From positions 868,001-932,000 of the forward strand of contig JAHQRK010000003.1 in NCBI GenBank assembly GCA_019828595.1: a stretch of DNA of 64,000 nucleotides, in the 5' to 3' direction. Below the pieces are notes generated by a model that saw nothing but the letters and a program-made list of their open reading frames with translations, was not told the origin of the DNA and made no database searches. The position numbers were made by a program, and so were the translations under genes. Positions 1-9,959 of this stretch are shown piece after piece (positions within the stretch are counted from its first letter, which is position 1; the number at the start of each line of letters is the position of its first letter). This DNA is from Aphanomyces cochlioides (Eukaryota > Oomycota > Saprolegniomycetes > Saprolegniales > Verrucalvaceae).

Positions 1-504
1 CAGCCCTCTGGGGCAATCAATTGCGAACATCTTGGGCGATTGTTATGCTGCTATCGTTGACTGCAGCCCTCAGGAGCAATCAATTGCGAATATCTTGGGC
101 GAATCTATAGTTCAAGATGCTCTGGGCTCAGTAAGTTGTGAGAAAAACACACAACCTTCGTTGCACCTGTCTCTCATACAGATTGCACTCATACGCAGCA
201 GATAAAGGCAGCCAAGCTGTCGTTTTCAGCCAGCCCTCAAGTTTAAATCGTCAAATATGACGTGGCCAGCGGGCGCTGCAATCTTTCGCATGATGTTGAA
301 GCTTCCTATGTGGATTTGATGGAAGATTCGTGTGATTGATGGAGGTCCAAGATTAGTTTAATTAAGTACTTTTCGCCCATGTACGATGTTCGAAGATCTT
401 GATCAGGTACTTATCTAAGGCAATAGATTGCAAATCCGGATATTTGAGTTGCATTATCCGGATATATACCAATCACCATTCGAGTGTCCAAACTTCAGAC
501 GAGG
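1..504. other. Upstream region with short direct repeat
   Basis: No convincing gene is seen here. Positions 1-40 and 64-103 are near-identical direct repeats beginning CAGCCCTC and containing GCAATCAATTGCGAA, with a 63-bp period. A shorter CAGCCCTCAAG echo lies near 230. The last 70 bases form the promoter side of the NAGS gene and hold two copies of the CCGGATA motif listed separately. Confidence 0.6.
434..464. promoter_or_regulatory. Two ATCCGGATA motifs upstream of NAGS
   Basis: ATCCGGATAT lies at 434-443 and the perfect palindrome TATCCGGATA at 455-464, 41 bp before the NAGS start codon at 505. The same palindrome occurs 24-100 bp upstream of other genes in this window (near 5059, 6681 and 34696). 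It is therefore read as a candidate promoter element. Function is inferred from position only. Confidence 0.4.
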
Positions 505-2152
505 ATGAAGCGCTTCATCTGCGCGACGACGGCGATCCGCCAGCGCAGCTTCACAACGATGGGAATAATCTCGGATGTTCCGCCAGAATGCTTGAAAGTG
601 GCAGAGCCGAAAGCCAATGCGGTGCCGCAGCTGAACTCGTTCAATGAGATGTTTCGCTCCATGTCGCCGTACATCAATGTCCACCGCGGCACCAAGATCG
701 TGATCCATCTCTGTGGAGATCTCATTGAATCGCCAGTCTTCCCAACGACCATGCAAGATATTGCACTCCTGAGCTCGTTTGGCATCAAGATCATCCTCGT
801 CGCGGGCTCGCGACCTCAAACTGACGCAAGATTGGTCAACCGAGATATTCCACAAATCGTCGAGCGGGGGTATCGCGTCACAGATGCAAACGTGCTTGCC
901 TGTGCAATGGAAGCCGCTGGGTATATCTTTGTCTTGATATAAAAATCTCAGTGTAAGCTTAGGTCTGTGCGATTTCGCATCGAAAGTGCGCTTGGACGAG
1001 GTATTCTCAATGCTCCAGGAGACCGCCAAGCCATCAACATATCCAGCGGCAATTACGTCTTGGCACAGCCTGTTGGAGTTCGTGGCGGCGTGGATTACAA
1101 AGTACTGACGCTGTGATTGCTCGAGTTTACTGTGTCTGCAGTTTAGTGGGGAGGTCCGACGAGTAAACGTCACCAAGATCAACGCAGCCCTTAATGCTGG
1201 CGACATTGTCTTGCTGTCCGATATCGCCTACAGCGCGTCTGGTGAAGTGTTCAATATCATCTCGGAGCAAATAGCTGCTAAATGCGCAGTTCAAATGGAA
1301 GCTGACAAACTTGTCTTCCTCCATGATGGAGAGCTCTTGGTGGACGTGCGCAACAATCAAACTGTCCATTCTTTGCTCATCCGACAAGCCCAGCAGTACT
1401 TGGAACTCGCCTCTCTTGATCCAAGCGTGAATCCAAAGTTCGTGTCCTATTTGAAACACGCGACCAAGTCGTGCATCAGTGGCGTGAAGCGTTCGCATCT
1501 CGTCAGTCGTCATTCAGACGGCGCCTTGCTCCAGGAATTGTTCACACGAGACGGCGATGGGCTCATGATCTCGAAAGACATGTATGAAGGTGTGCGAATG
1601 GCTCGAAGCAACGACATTCCAAGTGAGAGGTCGAGGTTAAGCTGCATGCTGATTCTTTCTAGGCATCATGCGACTTATCCAGCCATTGCTCGACGCTGAC
1701 ATTTTGGTGTCGCGATCTCAAGAACAAATCGAGTCCAACGTGCACACATTTACAGTCGTCGAGCGTGACGGAGCTATCATTGCCTGCTGCACGCTACAGC
1801 CATACGAGGACAACTTCGCCGAGATGGCTTGCGTTGCAGTGGATCCAGCGTACCGTAAATCGGGCAAGGTGACAAAACACCCAGTGCGACCTAGCTGAAG
1901 TTCATTTTCTAGGGGAATGCATTGCTGGGGTATGTCTTGCGCAAGGCATCGGCGATGGGCGTGAAGAAGCTCTTTGTTCTCACGACGCGAACGTCGCATT
2001 GGTTCATGGAGCGTGGGTTTGCTCCGGCTGAAGTTGCCGACTTGCCACCCACAAAGCGCGCTTCGATCAACCCAAACCGACAATCCAAAGTGTACATCAT
2101 GGACATCAGCAGCAAGCGAGTTGTAGAGGAGAGAGAGCTCTTGTTGTTATAG
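505..2152 (+). CDS. N-acetylglutamate synthase (amino-acid N-acetyltransferase)
   Basis: This enzyme makes N-acetylglutamate from acetyl-CoA and glutamate, the first step of arginine synthesis, probably in the mitochondrion. Exons are 505-920, 963-1101, 1142-1622, 1663-1868 and 1913-2152. Introns are 40-44 nt and all phases close, giving 493 residues. The N-terminus (MKRFICATTAIRQRSF) is basic and hydroxylated like a mitochondrial presequence. An amino-acid-kinase fold follows, with KIVIHLCGDLI and GIKIILVAGSRPQTDARL near residues 60-115 and IVLLSDIAYSASGEVFNI near 200-220. A GNAT domain fills the last third (CVAVDPAYRKSGKGNALL), giving the ArgA/NAGS order. An in-frame GTG at 484 is ignored in favour of the ATG at 505. 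Its stop lies 23 bp from the stop of the convergent membrane-protein gene. Family assignment is firm; targeting is inferred. Confidence 0.93.
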
Positions 2153-2175
2153 AATCTCTTCAACCTGAAGTACTT

Positions 2176-4127
2176 CTAGCCGATGCACGTCCCCTTCGTC
2201 GAGACGTATCGCTTGGACCGATCTAGTCTTGTGCCATGAGGAGCTTCATGGTAGACATACTCTTGGATCGTCCCCAGCACGCGAGGGCAAAATGGTTTGA
2301 TGGGGAGTAGAGCAACCATGAGATCGTACATGCTGATGACATAGACGACAGGCTTGTCATTCGCCTTCCGTGGCATAACTCGGATGACACTCGTGCCTGT
2401 TGCCCCTGAACTTGGCTGCGACCGTCGTTTTTGGTGAAATTCTTCCACAACAGCGTATCCAAGCAGCGCCAACGAGCTCGCTTTGACAACTAATTTCTTG
2501 CCGAGCTGAATGCAATCCGTTCTGTCAATCGGCATCGCCGTGATGTACGACGGAATCTTCTCCTTGGAGAGAAATGTGTTCTGCTCAAAGAACCGCAGGT
2601 CGGCTGTCCATCGACCTCGCTTCCATCGCGGTGTCAAGAACGCTACGAAATAGCCGAGAAGAGTGACTAGGCAATATTTGTCGATTGCAAGCATGTAGCC
2701 GACAGTGACGTCGTCCATGGAGCGATACGCTCCTAAAGGATACGTCGTGCCTTGAAAGACCGCCCCCAAATTGACTGGGCGGGTCCAAATTGAGTCGTAA
2801 TACGTAGATCGGTTGTCACCAAAACTCGTCCAAGCCATTCCAACAAGAGAGACGACAGCTGCTGCCACGGGCATTGTGAGACGCACGGGCGTCAGGATCA
2901 ACCGCTCAGGGCAGGGCAAAGATTGAACGACTTTCAGGAAAACATTGACTGGTAGCATGGTAAAACTGGATGTGACGAGAGAAACCAAGCCAAAGAGCAC
3001 TCGGTCGTCCATTGTTCGGTAGTACAAGCGCGCATAATCCAAGAAAAGAAGCATGGGCACTCGCGTGGAAAGCAAGGAATAGCCAAGAAGGGATCGGCGC
3101 TCCAGGCTCGATTGAAAGCCATACGTCACCACTGGTTCACCGCGCCAAGGCCCTCGCATGCCCACAATGGTTGTGATGAAATCCCCAGACACTAAGTACA
3201 AAAAGACAACAATCAAACTCAAGTGGAGGCAGATCAACTCTGTCGTGTTCGCCACTAGGTGGCTGCAAGTGTGCCCAATGCTCAAAGAAAGCTGCGACTG
3301 GAGTCCTTGGAAGAAAGCTTCAGGGGCTGCAATGATCTCCGTTTTGCAGCCTTGTACAGGGCGTACCGTGCAGTGAGGGGGCGAGTTTGAAATCGCCACG
3401 ATTGTTGATTCATGTCAGCGTGCGACACAGCGCCTTGGCTTGAAATAAATAGCTTCGTGAGCTTGCTGACGACGACAGTGGTGGCTCCGCTTTGAGATTC
3501 GATTCGGACTTCCAATGCAGGGCTTGGTTCATCCACGTACGTGGTCAGCAGATACGATGTCGATCCAGACGGATCCAAAGCTGTCTCCAACACAGACACC
3601 ATGGAGATGTTTTCCCTGGACTTTGGTGTACATGATGGTGGCTTCATGCTGTTGGAGAGCAATAGAACGACAATGCCATAGCCACGAGACACGCCGGTCA
3701 AGCAAGTCGTCATTGCCAATGGCACACCAGTCGACATCGTAGCCAAAGAGCGTCCTATTGATGTCCAGATGGCTATCGACGCCAGAGCAGAGTCAGCAGC
3801 ACTGCAGTTTGAAAATCCTTGAGCGTTCAACTGACATTGTGCACCAACGGTAGTCCAATCGCCAAGGCTAGCCAGCTCACTCGTTGTTTCTTGACGATAC
3901 CTGAGGCCTGAGAGGTATACCGTGGTGGTAATGCCAAAGAAGATGAGCATGATGGTGAAGTCTGTGCAGTGGGCAAAGATTCGAAACGCCACTCGAAATG
4001 GTTTCCTCCTTGCTTTGGTTGGAGTTGGAGTGTGTGATGGTTTGCGGAGGTTCGACGAGGAGCCTCCAGCTTTGGTCAAGGTGGCCGTGACCTCTGACTG
4101 CCCGGCGCTCATGGTGGACGATGCCAT
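2176..4127 (-). CDS. Large multi-pass membrane protein, one frame break
   Basis: No characterised family is recognised. The frame opening at 4127 encodes a Ser/Thr-rich N-terminus, a membrane segment (FTIMLIFFGITTTVYLSG) and a polar loop. It runs to about residue 260. The sequence then continues, one base out of register, in the frame that ends at 2176. That second frame has at least five hydrophobic stretches, for example ELICLHLSLIVVFLYLVSG and VLFGLVSLVTSSF. Both frames are open through 3282-3399, so the switch is probably near 3340, where minus-strand GCAAAACGG would need one extra base. The 40-nt GT/AG interval there does not restore frame. Together they give roughly 650 residues with about six membrane spans. 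It may be a frameshifted gene, a sequencing error in the A run, or an unseen exon structure. Confidence 0.6.
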
Positions 4128-4726
4128 GCAATCTATTTATGGAAATTACTACGACAAAAAAGTGTCAGTCGGATTGGGGACTTGATGAGGATGCAACAGC
4201 TGAAGGACGTCCACGTGAGAAGTGTCGAGGCAATCACACAATTATGATCACGGCGTAGTGGGGATAACGTTCGTTTCGAATCGGCACCTATCTCGCCGTC
4301 AAAGTTGTCTGACCAGCGCTTGGGAATTGGACGAATGATCTTTGATGAGTCCACATTTGGTTCATCAGTAACGAGCGGATTTAAAGTCTGCTCGTATCGT
4401 GATAGCCGCAAGTCTACTCACCTGGGATCCCTCGAGGTAACGGCTCTCCATTGAATTCTTTGGTCGCTCGGCCTGTGGATGCAGCCAGTGGCGTCCTCAT
4501 TTCGGTTGCGATTAGTTCGTCCTTGGCAAGGATTCATCTATGGCCTCTGTGTAATCGTGTATTGCATCTTGGCCGCACAGAGGCGACGGTGTAGTTGCTC
4601 AGGCGCTCGAGAAATATCAACGGCCAACGTGCATGGAAAGAATCAAAAGGATGGAATTGGGTTGAATGGATGGTCACACCTGTCGCTGCTAAAAACTATC
4701 GGGGCTACCACGCACACAATGCTAAT
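4128..4726. other. Intergenic region
   Basis: This is the 5' side of the membrane-protein gene and the 3' side of the TIM10-like gene. Short open frames on both strands (for example 4479-4787 plus) have no recognisable domain and are not called. Confidence 0.5.
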
Positions 4727-5002
4727 TTATTGCGCACCCGCCGCGCTCATCGTTTCTTGGACACGTTGCATGGTCTTGCCGACTTGAAGATGGGCTTGCA
4801 TGTACTTGCCAACACATCGGTCCACGCAGCTCATTTCCCCGACATTCAATTCAGCGTCGTGGAAGCGGTAGTTGCACTTCTTAAAACACACTTCGGCCAT
4901 CTTGTTGAACAAATCCGTGTACATTTCCATCTCCACCTTGGCCATTTGCATCTGTTCGTTCATGGCTGGCGCCGCGGCTGGAGCGGGTTTGCTGGAAAAC
5001 AT
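4727..5002 (-). CDS. Tim10-like small TIM chaperone
   Basis: This is a 91-residue small TIM protein, a chaperone of the mitochondrial intermembrane space. Such proteins act as hexamers that escort hydrophobic precursors from TOM to TIM22/SAM. The twin CX3C signature is CFKKC then CVDRC, separated by [14 protein letters not shown]. The segment after it ([16 protein letters not shown]) is typical of Tim10. The start is the ATG at 5002; an upstream in-frame GTG at 5035 is rejected. A TATCCGGATA motif lies 57 bp upstream. A second twin-CX3C gene sits 1.3 kb away on the same strand, so the pair may be an old tandem duplication. Confidence 0.88.
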   Translation of the reverse strand: MFSSKPAPAAAPAMNEQMQMAKVEMEMYTDLFNKMAEVCFKKCNYRFHDAELNVGEMSCVDRCVGKYMQAHLQVGKTMQRVQETMSAAGAQ

Positions 5003-5049
5003 CGTCGTGGATCTGCAAGAAATGGACCCGACCACCCGTCATGGAGGCA

Positions 5050-5068
5050 TATCCGGCATATCCGGATA
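5050..5068. promoter_or_regulatory. TATCCGG / TATCCGGATA motifs upstream of Tim10-like gene
   Basis: TATCCGG at 5050-5056 is followed at once by the full palindrome TATCCGGATA at 5059-5068, 57 bp from the start codon at 5002. See the finding on this motif. Confidence 0.4.
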
Positions 5069-5305
5069 ATGAAAAAGTACATCCTCAAGATAAGGTTGGT
5101 CAAACATCGACCATGTGCACTCCGAATGCAGTGGCGACGAATTCCTTCGTAGCTTTGCCTTAATCTGCCCATTCAAGACGTTTGCTTTGTGATGAGGTAT
5201 ACCTCCGTGAGGATGGACTTTGACCGAAGTCGACGAGTTTTGCAGTAGTCATTGCCAAAATGGACCCAAACCTGTGTCGTCACCATTTTCTCGTTGGACT
5301 TCTTA

Positions 5306-5799
5306 GAGCCTCTTCCGAGTACCGTCGTGTATTGAAACAAATTCCGTTCCCAAGTATTGTCGATTTCATGAGAGGGGTCTCAAATGTATCGATTTTTCAA
5401 ATCGATCAGCCAATCAGAATCGAGTATTTACCAAGTTCACGCAAAACACACCTATACACACGTGAATTTTATTTGGCCAATTTACCGTACTTTTCATTTA
5501 TACTTGACTTCAGTATGATGGAATCGATTTGGAAATGAACTCAATTTTGGTAGAAAAATACAAATAGAAAAATACAAATTTGGGTGAAAAAGACAATAAA
5601 TCCATCGCGTTTTCATCGTGTTTCTGTCATCGCTTTGTTGTTGTGGGTCGGCTTGTTTTGATTGGCCACACAGGCAGAAAACACAAAACACGACAAAAAC
5701 GCGACTCGTCATCGCGTTTTGAAAAACGCAACTCCAAAACACGACTCAACTGGTTTTGATTGGTCGAGTCGTGTTTTGGAACTTACTTGGAAGAGGCTC
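5306..5799. mobile_element. MITE with TTA target duplication (Harbinger-type)
   Basis: The 494-bp interval starts GAGCCTCTTCCGAGTA and ends TACTTGGAAGAGGCTC, forming imperfect terminal inverted repeats of about 16 bp. It is flanked on both sides by TTA (5303-5305 and 5800-5802). A 3-bp TWA duplication is the hallmark of PIF/Harbinger insertion. A subterminal hairpin sits inside the right end: arms 5733-5747 and 5766-5780 (TCCAAAACACGACTC and its complement, 18-nt loop). No coding capacity is seen, so it is called non-autonomous. Confidence 0.75.
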
Positions 5800-5890
5800 T
5801 TAACATGCTCCATTATCTTGTCGCCGACTTCGGGGCAATGACGACGGCTACGAGTTAGAAATAATGAAGAGATTCCTCGTTGTTTGGTGT

Positions 5891-6178
5891 CTAGTGTGGC
5901 TTTTGTGGGACTTCAGATGACGCCATCGTTAAAATGGAAGTTTGAGCTCTGCATGACTAAATAGACGATATTGGATCCTCCAACGATAGGAGATATGATG
6001 AGATTAAATACATCTCTCTGCTCACCTGCAGCATGAACTTAAGCGTTGAAGGCAGCCCACTTGACCATCCTTTCCAATGATATATAGGGAAGAATTGCTT
6101 GATGTCGAAGAAGTCGTGAGATGCGCCGTGCCTGACACAGCGATATGGTGGAGGAATAGCCATAGCCATGTTTGACAT
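5891..6178 (-). CDS. Small hypothetical protein
   Basis: The frame opens at 6178 (MSNMAMAIPPPYRCVRHGA) and runs 51 codons to a good donor at 6025. Splicing to the acceptor ending at 5957 (69-nt intron) adds 21 residues and stops near 5891. An acceptor 8 nt further gives a shorter tail. The segment DFFDIKQFFPIYHWKGW suggests a small organellar subunit, but I recognise no family. It lies between the MITE and the second small-TIM gene, all on one strand. Exon 2 is uncertain. Confidence 0.35.
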
Positions 6179-6302
6179 AATTTATCTAGGCTCTTTGTCT
6201 ATTGTTTGACTGAAAGCGCCGAGGGCGATGACGACTCGTTCCAGATCACACAAGTAATCCCTAGAAGTTGCTCACCTCCGAGGTTCTAACAATCTACGTT
6301 TA

Positions 6303-6611
6303 TTATTGAATCAAATCTTCGGGTTTCGTGAGAGGCGCTTCCTTCACGATGGTCTCTCGAAGACGTGGGAGAAACTGGTTGAGCCTGTAATACGCCTGCA
6401 AGTACTTGGCCACACAACGATCATCACAGCTCGATTCGCCCATATCGAGATCACCTTCTCGAAACCGATGGACGCACTTGTTGAAGCAGATCGATCGCAT
6501 CTTGTCTTGCATATGCATGAGCAGGTCAGCCTCCTTCTTTACGTCTTCCATGATCTTCTTCTCCTCATCAGTGGGCTCCACAACCGGCGCCGATGCGAAC
6601 CGCGGAAACAT
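6303..6611 (-). CDS. Small TIM (Tim10/DDP-family) chaperone
   Basis: This is a 102-residue intermembrane-space chaperone with a twin CX3C pair, CFNKC and CDDRC, spaced by VHRFREGDLDMGESS. The flanking helices (ADLLMHMQDKMRS and KYLQAYYRLNQFL) are as expected for the hairpin fold. It is closer to Tim10 than to Tim9 by the GxLxxGES pattern before the second CX3C, but the paralogue is not certain. It is divergently transcribed from the NnrU-like gene across 154 bp carrying three CCGGA motifs. The start ATG at 6611 is the only one in frame. Confidence 0.85.
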   Translation of the reverse strand: MFPRFASAPVVEPTDEEKKIMEDVKKEADLLMHMQDKMRSICFNKCVHRFREGDLDMGESSCDDRCVAKYLQAYYRLNQFLPRLRETIVKEAPLTKPEDLIQ

Positions 6612-6680
6612 GGCAATTTGCCCAATAAGTCAATCCACGATCTTATTGGTCTAATTTTGACCAATGAAAATATTTCAATG

Positions 6681-6730
6681 TATCCGGATATTGGTTGTCT
6701 GCTGTACAATATCCGGAATATATATCCGGA
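6681..6730. promoter_or_regulatory. Cluster of TATCCGGA motifs in a divergent promoter
   Basis: TATCCGGATA at 6681-6690, then TATCCGGA at 6710-6717 and 6723-6730, lie between the small-TIM gene (start 6611, minus) and the NnrU-like gene (start 6766, plus). This is the densest cluster of the motif in the window. Confidence 0.4.
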
Positions 6731-6765
6731 AAGCGCATTTTTCTGTTGGTGTTGTCAACTTCATC

Positions 6766-7578
6766 ATGATGTCCACGGCATGGAGTCACAAGGGCTGCCG
6801 ATGGATTTTGGTCGGTTGGTCGGCCTTTATTGCGGAGAATTTGGTCCTCTCTGAGCTCAAGGAAGACATTGTGGCGCAATTTGGCCAAGAGAACTACCGC
6901 CTGACGTACTCAACGCTGTCGACGGCTGCTTGTGGTTCGATTGCGTACGGCTACTTGGCGCATGGCCGACAGCAAGGACCGATGGTCGCGTCTGTCGCCA
7001 AACGATTTCCTCTCGTCGTGTTTTCTCTTCAAGCTCTTGGCCTTGCTGGTATTGCGTCACTGGCAGCACCCAAGCTACAGATTCCCTTCACGGCTGCAGC
7101 GTCTCTAGCGCAGTCGACACCAGAGCAAGACAAACCTGAATCCACTACACCGATAACTTTTGCCGTCCAATGCCCCGTTGACTTTAAAGCTGGCAAAACA
7201 GACCTCAAGGAAATCACTCGGTATCCCATGCTCTTCTCGTTGGGACTTGCTACGCTCGGGACAAGTCTTGCGTCGCCTTACTTGTCTATGCGCCTTTTGG
7301 CTGGGTTTCCTATCGTGATGGCCGTCATCGGTGGTCTTCACCAAGACCGCCGCCATTTGCGCTCTGGAGAACTGGACCGTGAGACGTACGAGAAGACGAG
7401 CTTGTTGCCCTTTGTCGCTCTAGCTCAACATGGCGGATGGGAAGCCTTGGCAGAGAAATTACCGTGGGTCAACATAAGCGTTGGTGTGCTCATTGCTCTC
7501 GGCCTTGCACGTCGCCGTGTAGTGACATTGAAACCTTTGAAGCCCGTGACTTCCAAACTACCACCGCCGTTGGCGTAG
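6766..7578 (+). CDS. NnrU-like membrane protein
   Basis: This is a 270-residue integral membrane protein. It resembles the NnrU family by its repeated short helices, the HGRQQGP turn near residue 50, and the RYPMLFSLGLATLGTSLAS and LAGFPIVMAVIGGLHQDRR segments in the second half. NnrU proteins in bacteria and plastids are poorly understood and have been linked to denitrification and to carotenoid isomerisation. An organellar membrane site is plausible but inferred. An earlier in-frame ATG at 6664 would put the TATCCGGA motifs inside coding sequence, so the paired ATGs at 6766/6769 are preferred. The gene has no intron. Confidence 0.55.
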   Translation: MMSTAWSHKGCRWILVGWSAFIAENLVLSELKEDIVAQFGQENYRLTYSTLSTAACGSIAYGYLAHGRQQGPMVASVAKRFPLVVFSLQALGLAGIASLAAPKLQIPFTAAASLAQSTPEQDKPESTTPITFAVQCPVDFKAGKTDLKEITRYPMLFSLGLATLGTSLASPYLSMRLLAGFPIVMAVIGGLHQDRRHLRSGELDRETYEKTSLLPFVALAQHGGWEALAEKLPWVNISVGVLIALGLARRRVVTLKPLKPVTSKLPPPLA

Positions 7579-7620
7579 ACATCGATTGAACAAGATATCG
7601 TTCACAAGTTTGTTTGGGAT

Positions 7621-9857
7621 CTAATACCCTGAGAGAGCGACTTCGACAAGTGACATCGGTCTCTCTTGATAGAGAGCGTCTTGGTAATTGCATGCCGCAC
7701 CATAAAATCCAGAATTGCAACGACACGTGCCCTGCTGAAAGTAGCATATGCCTCGGTTCGAGCATTCAACAAAACAGCGATTGCCTGCTGCGCCTGTAGT
7801 TCCACCAGGCGCTGCGACGCCAGAGCAATCGGTTTCATCCTTCGTTGTCAATGGATCGTCTCCGCTTGGACAATGGCCTACGAAGGAAATGAGCTATCAC
7901 GTATATTGACTCGAGGGTGTACGCAGCGAGCAGTCTACTCCAAACCACTCTGCCACTCTCGTTTGGCCATTGCCTAAACCCACAGGCCAGGATGAGTCAC
8001 AGACGCAGCCAAAGATGCGATTTGCATCCCAGCTCTAGAGCAACCACGTCGTGAAATGAGAGAGGGAATGTGGTAGCTTTACTGAGTACGTTGTCGACGG
8101 CAACAATGGCATTGCACTCGCAGTGGTGGCCATTTGGCTCAAACTCAAGCATTGGCCATGGCCGGAGCAGTCATTTGGGCACGACACTACAATTAATAGA
8201 TGAGATTAGCAGTAAAGAGCCACATACTTCGATTGCAAGCACTTCCTTCAAAGCCCGGCAGGCATTGACACAGCCCAGTCTTGCGGTCGCACAAGCCCTT
8301 GCCAGAGCATTCCAAGATCGTCTGATGGTCCATTGTCGGAGCCGTCGGGATGTCCGCCCATGCATAGTCTGATGGACAAGTGCCTACACCACCGCAAGTC
8401 AAAGTATGTTGATCTTCCATAAGGAACTTACGCTGGGAGCAGTCGGGAGCTTTATACTCGGCAATATCTGACGCAGCGCCCCAACCTGGATAGCACAGAC
8501 AAGTCTTGCTCATGAGAGTACAGTCGCCATGGCCACTGCAGTCGTTCAGCTCGGCGCAGCCTTCACCGCCAACGGTGGTCGTTTGTTCGAGGACATTGTT
8601 TTGGGCATCGGTGGTTGTGATAGAATACGACCCGACTGTGTGAAGCGGAGGAGTTGTGATGCTGTTGACAGCAAATTGGACATCGTTCTGAGGTGGAATT
8701 GGCACGCAGCATACTGTCAAGATGAACTTGAGTCCCGAATAGGCGGCGGTCGTTCCAGGGGGAAATGCACTGCCAAGGGATGCTGTCCCCCCTGCAGCAA
8801 ACGAATATCCCAATGGGAAGTCGACCAAAACATGACCACCTGATGGAATGGCAGTTACGGTGTTGATTGTCACTTGAGCCGACGTGACTGTGTTGTGTGT
8901 CGTGAGAGCAGTGCGCACGCGGCCAAAGTACATGTACGACTTGATCAGCGGCGTTCCTGCTAGGGAGACGGTCTGGTAGACGTTGCCATTCACGTCATTT
9001 GTCGAGACGTCATGGTTTTCAAATGGAGTCGTGCAGATCTCGTCGTAGAATTGATTGCACGAAGAGCCAGGGGAGATAATGCCGCTCAACGTGAACGAGT
9101 ACGTGCCTGGTGGCAAGGCAAACATATTCAATGTGACTCGGACCTACTTCAAGGCGTCAGAGACGAAAGTAGATCAAGACTGCGCACGGTATTGCCCACG
9201 GTCGTCGTTGTCGTCGTCGTTGCGTTGAAGCCAACCAACTTGTAGGCCAAATTCGTCGTGACGGTAAAACGCGATGGAAACGACACTCGAATCGACGACG
9301 ACGGTGGCAATGTCAATGCAGTCGTTAGCGAAACAACCCATGGCGACGTTGATCCTGCCGTTGTGTTGGTGACCAGTGAAGCCACCAGTGGGGAGTTCGC
9401 CGCGATTGACACCGACCCTGCCGACATTGTGTCCAATGGACCGTTCGCTGCATCATACGTATCAACTGAAAACACAGCGGTGCTGCCCACGCCTACGAGC
9501 TATCAGAGGTGATGGATACATCGGAATACCTGGATTCGAGATGCCGTTGATGGTAAACGAGACCGATCCTACGGCGACTGGCGTCCCGACAATGTCGATC
9601 TTGGCAATAAGGCCGGTGTAAGACACTGTCGACGAGGCACTCAAGCCGACAGGCGAGGTTAGAGCTGTCGGAGCCACTTGAAATCCCAGAGGAAATGTGA
9701 TTCGGATCGCGCCACCGACTGGAATCGCAAGGGTGGTCGTCAAGAACACATCCACGAGTGTCACAGCTCCAGCTTTCGGATTCTCCAGCGACAGACTCGC
9801 AGTCTGTCCGTAGACAAGTGCAGAGCACGACCAAAGGATGATGAACCACAGTGCCAT
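7621..9857 (-). CDS. Secreted EGF-like cysteine-rich surface protein
   Basis: This 673-residue protein is encoded by six exons on the minus strand: 9857-9530, 9492-9188, 9143-8228, 8186-8083, 8034-7923 and 7877-7621. Introns are 37-48 nt and every phase closes. MALWFIILWSCSALVYG is a signal peptide, with the start at 9857. The N-terminal two thirds is Ser/Thr/Val-rich and beta-strand-like, with repeats of the type IPVGGAIRITFPLGF and IPSGGHVLVDFPLGY. The C-terminal third has EGF/tenascin-like modules: CSGHGDC, CSGKGLCDRKTGLCQC, CPNDCSGHGQC and CSNRGICYFQQGTCRC. No transmembrane or GPI tail is seen. Large secreted EGF proteins of this kind are common in saprolegnialean genomes. A wall or host-contact role is inferred only. 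Confidence 0.85.
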
Positions 9858-9959
9858 GCTGTCGTCATGCAATCTTTTCTGGCTTCATCCGGAAACGACG
9901 CATGAACCGACACATCAAGTACAAAAACGATTTCATTCAAGACAAAGCAAGGAGTTTGA

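Noticed and set aside
454..1206. 250-codon minus-strand open frame
   Set aside because: It is antisense to NAGS exons and has no domain; the plus strand gives a fully phased enzyme.
3320..3364. A 40-nt GT...AG interval as an intron in the large membrane protein
   Set aside because: Removing it gives a stop (CGC CCC TGA) instead of joining the two frames.
4479..5152. Plus-strand open frames over the Tim10-like gene
   Set aside because: They are shadows of the minus-strand gene, with no domain and poor composition.
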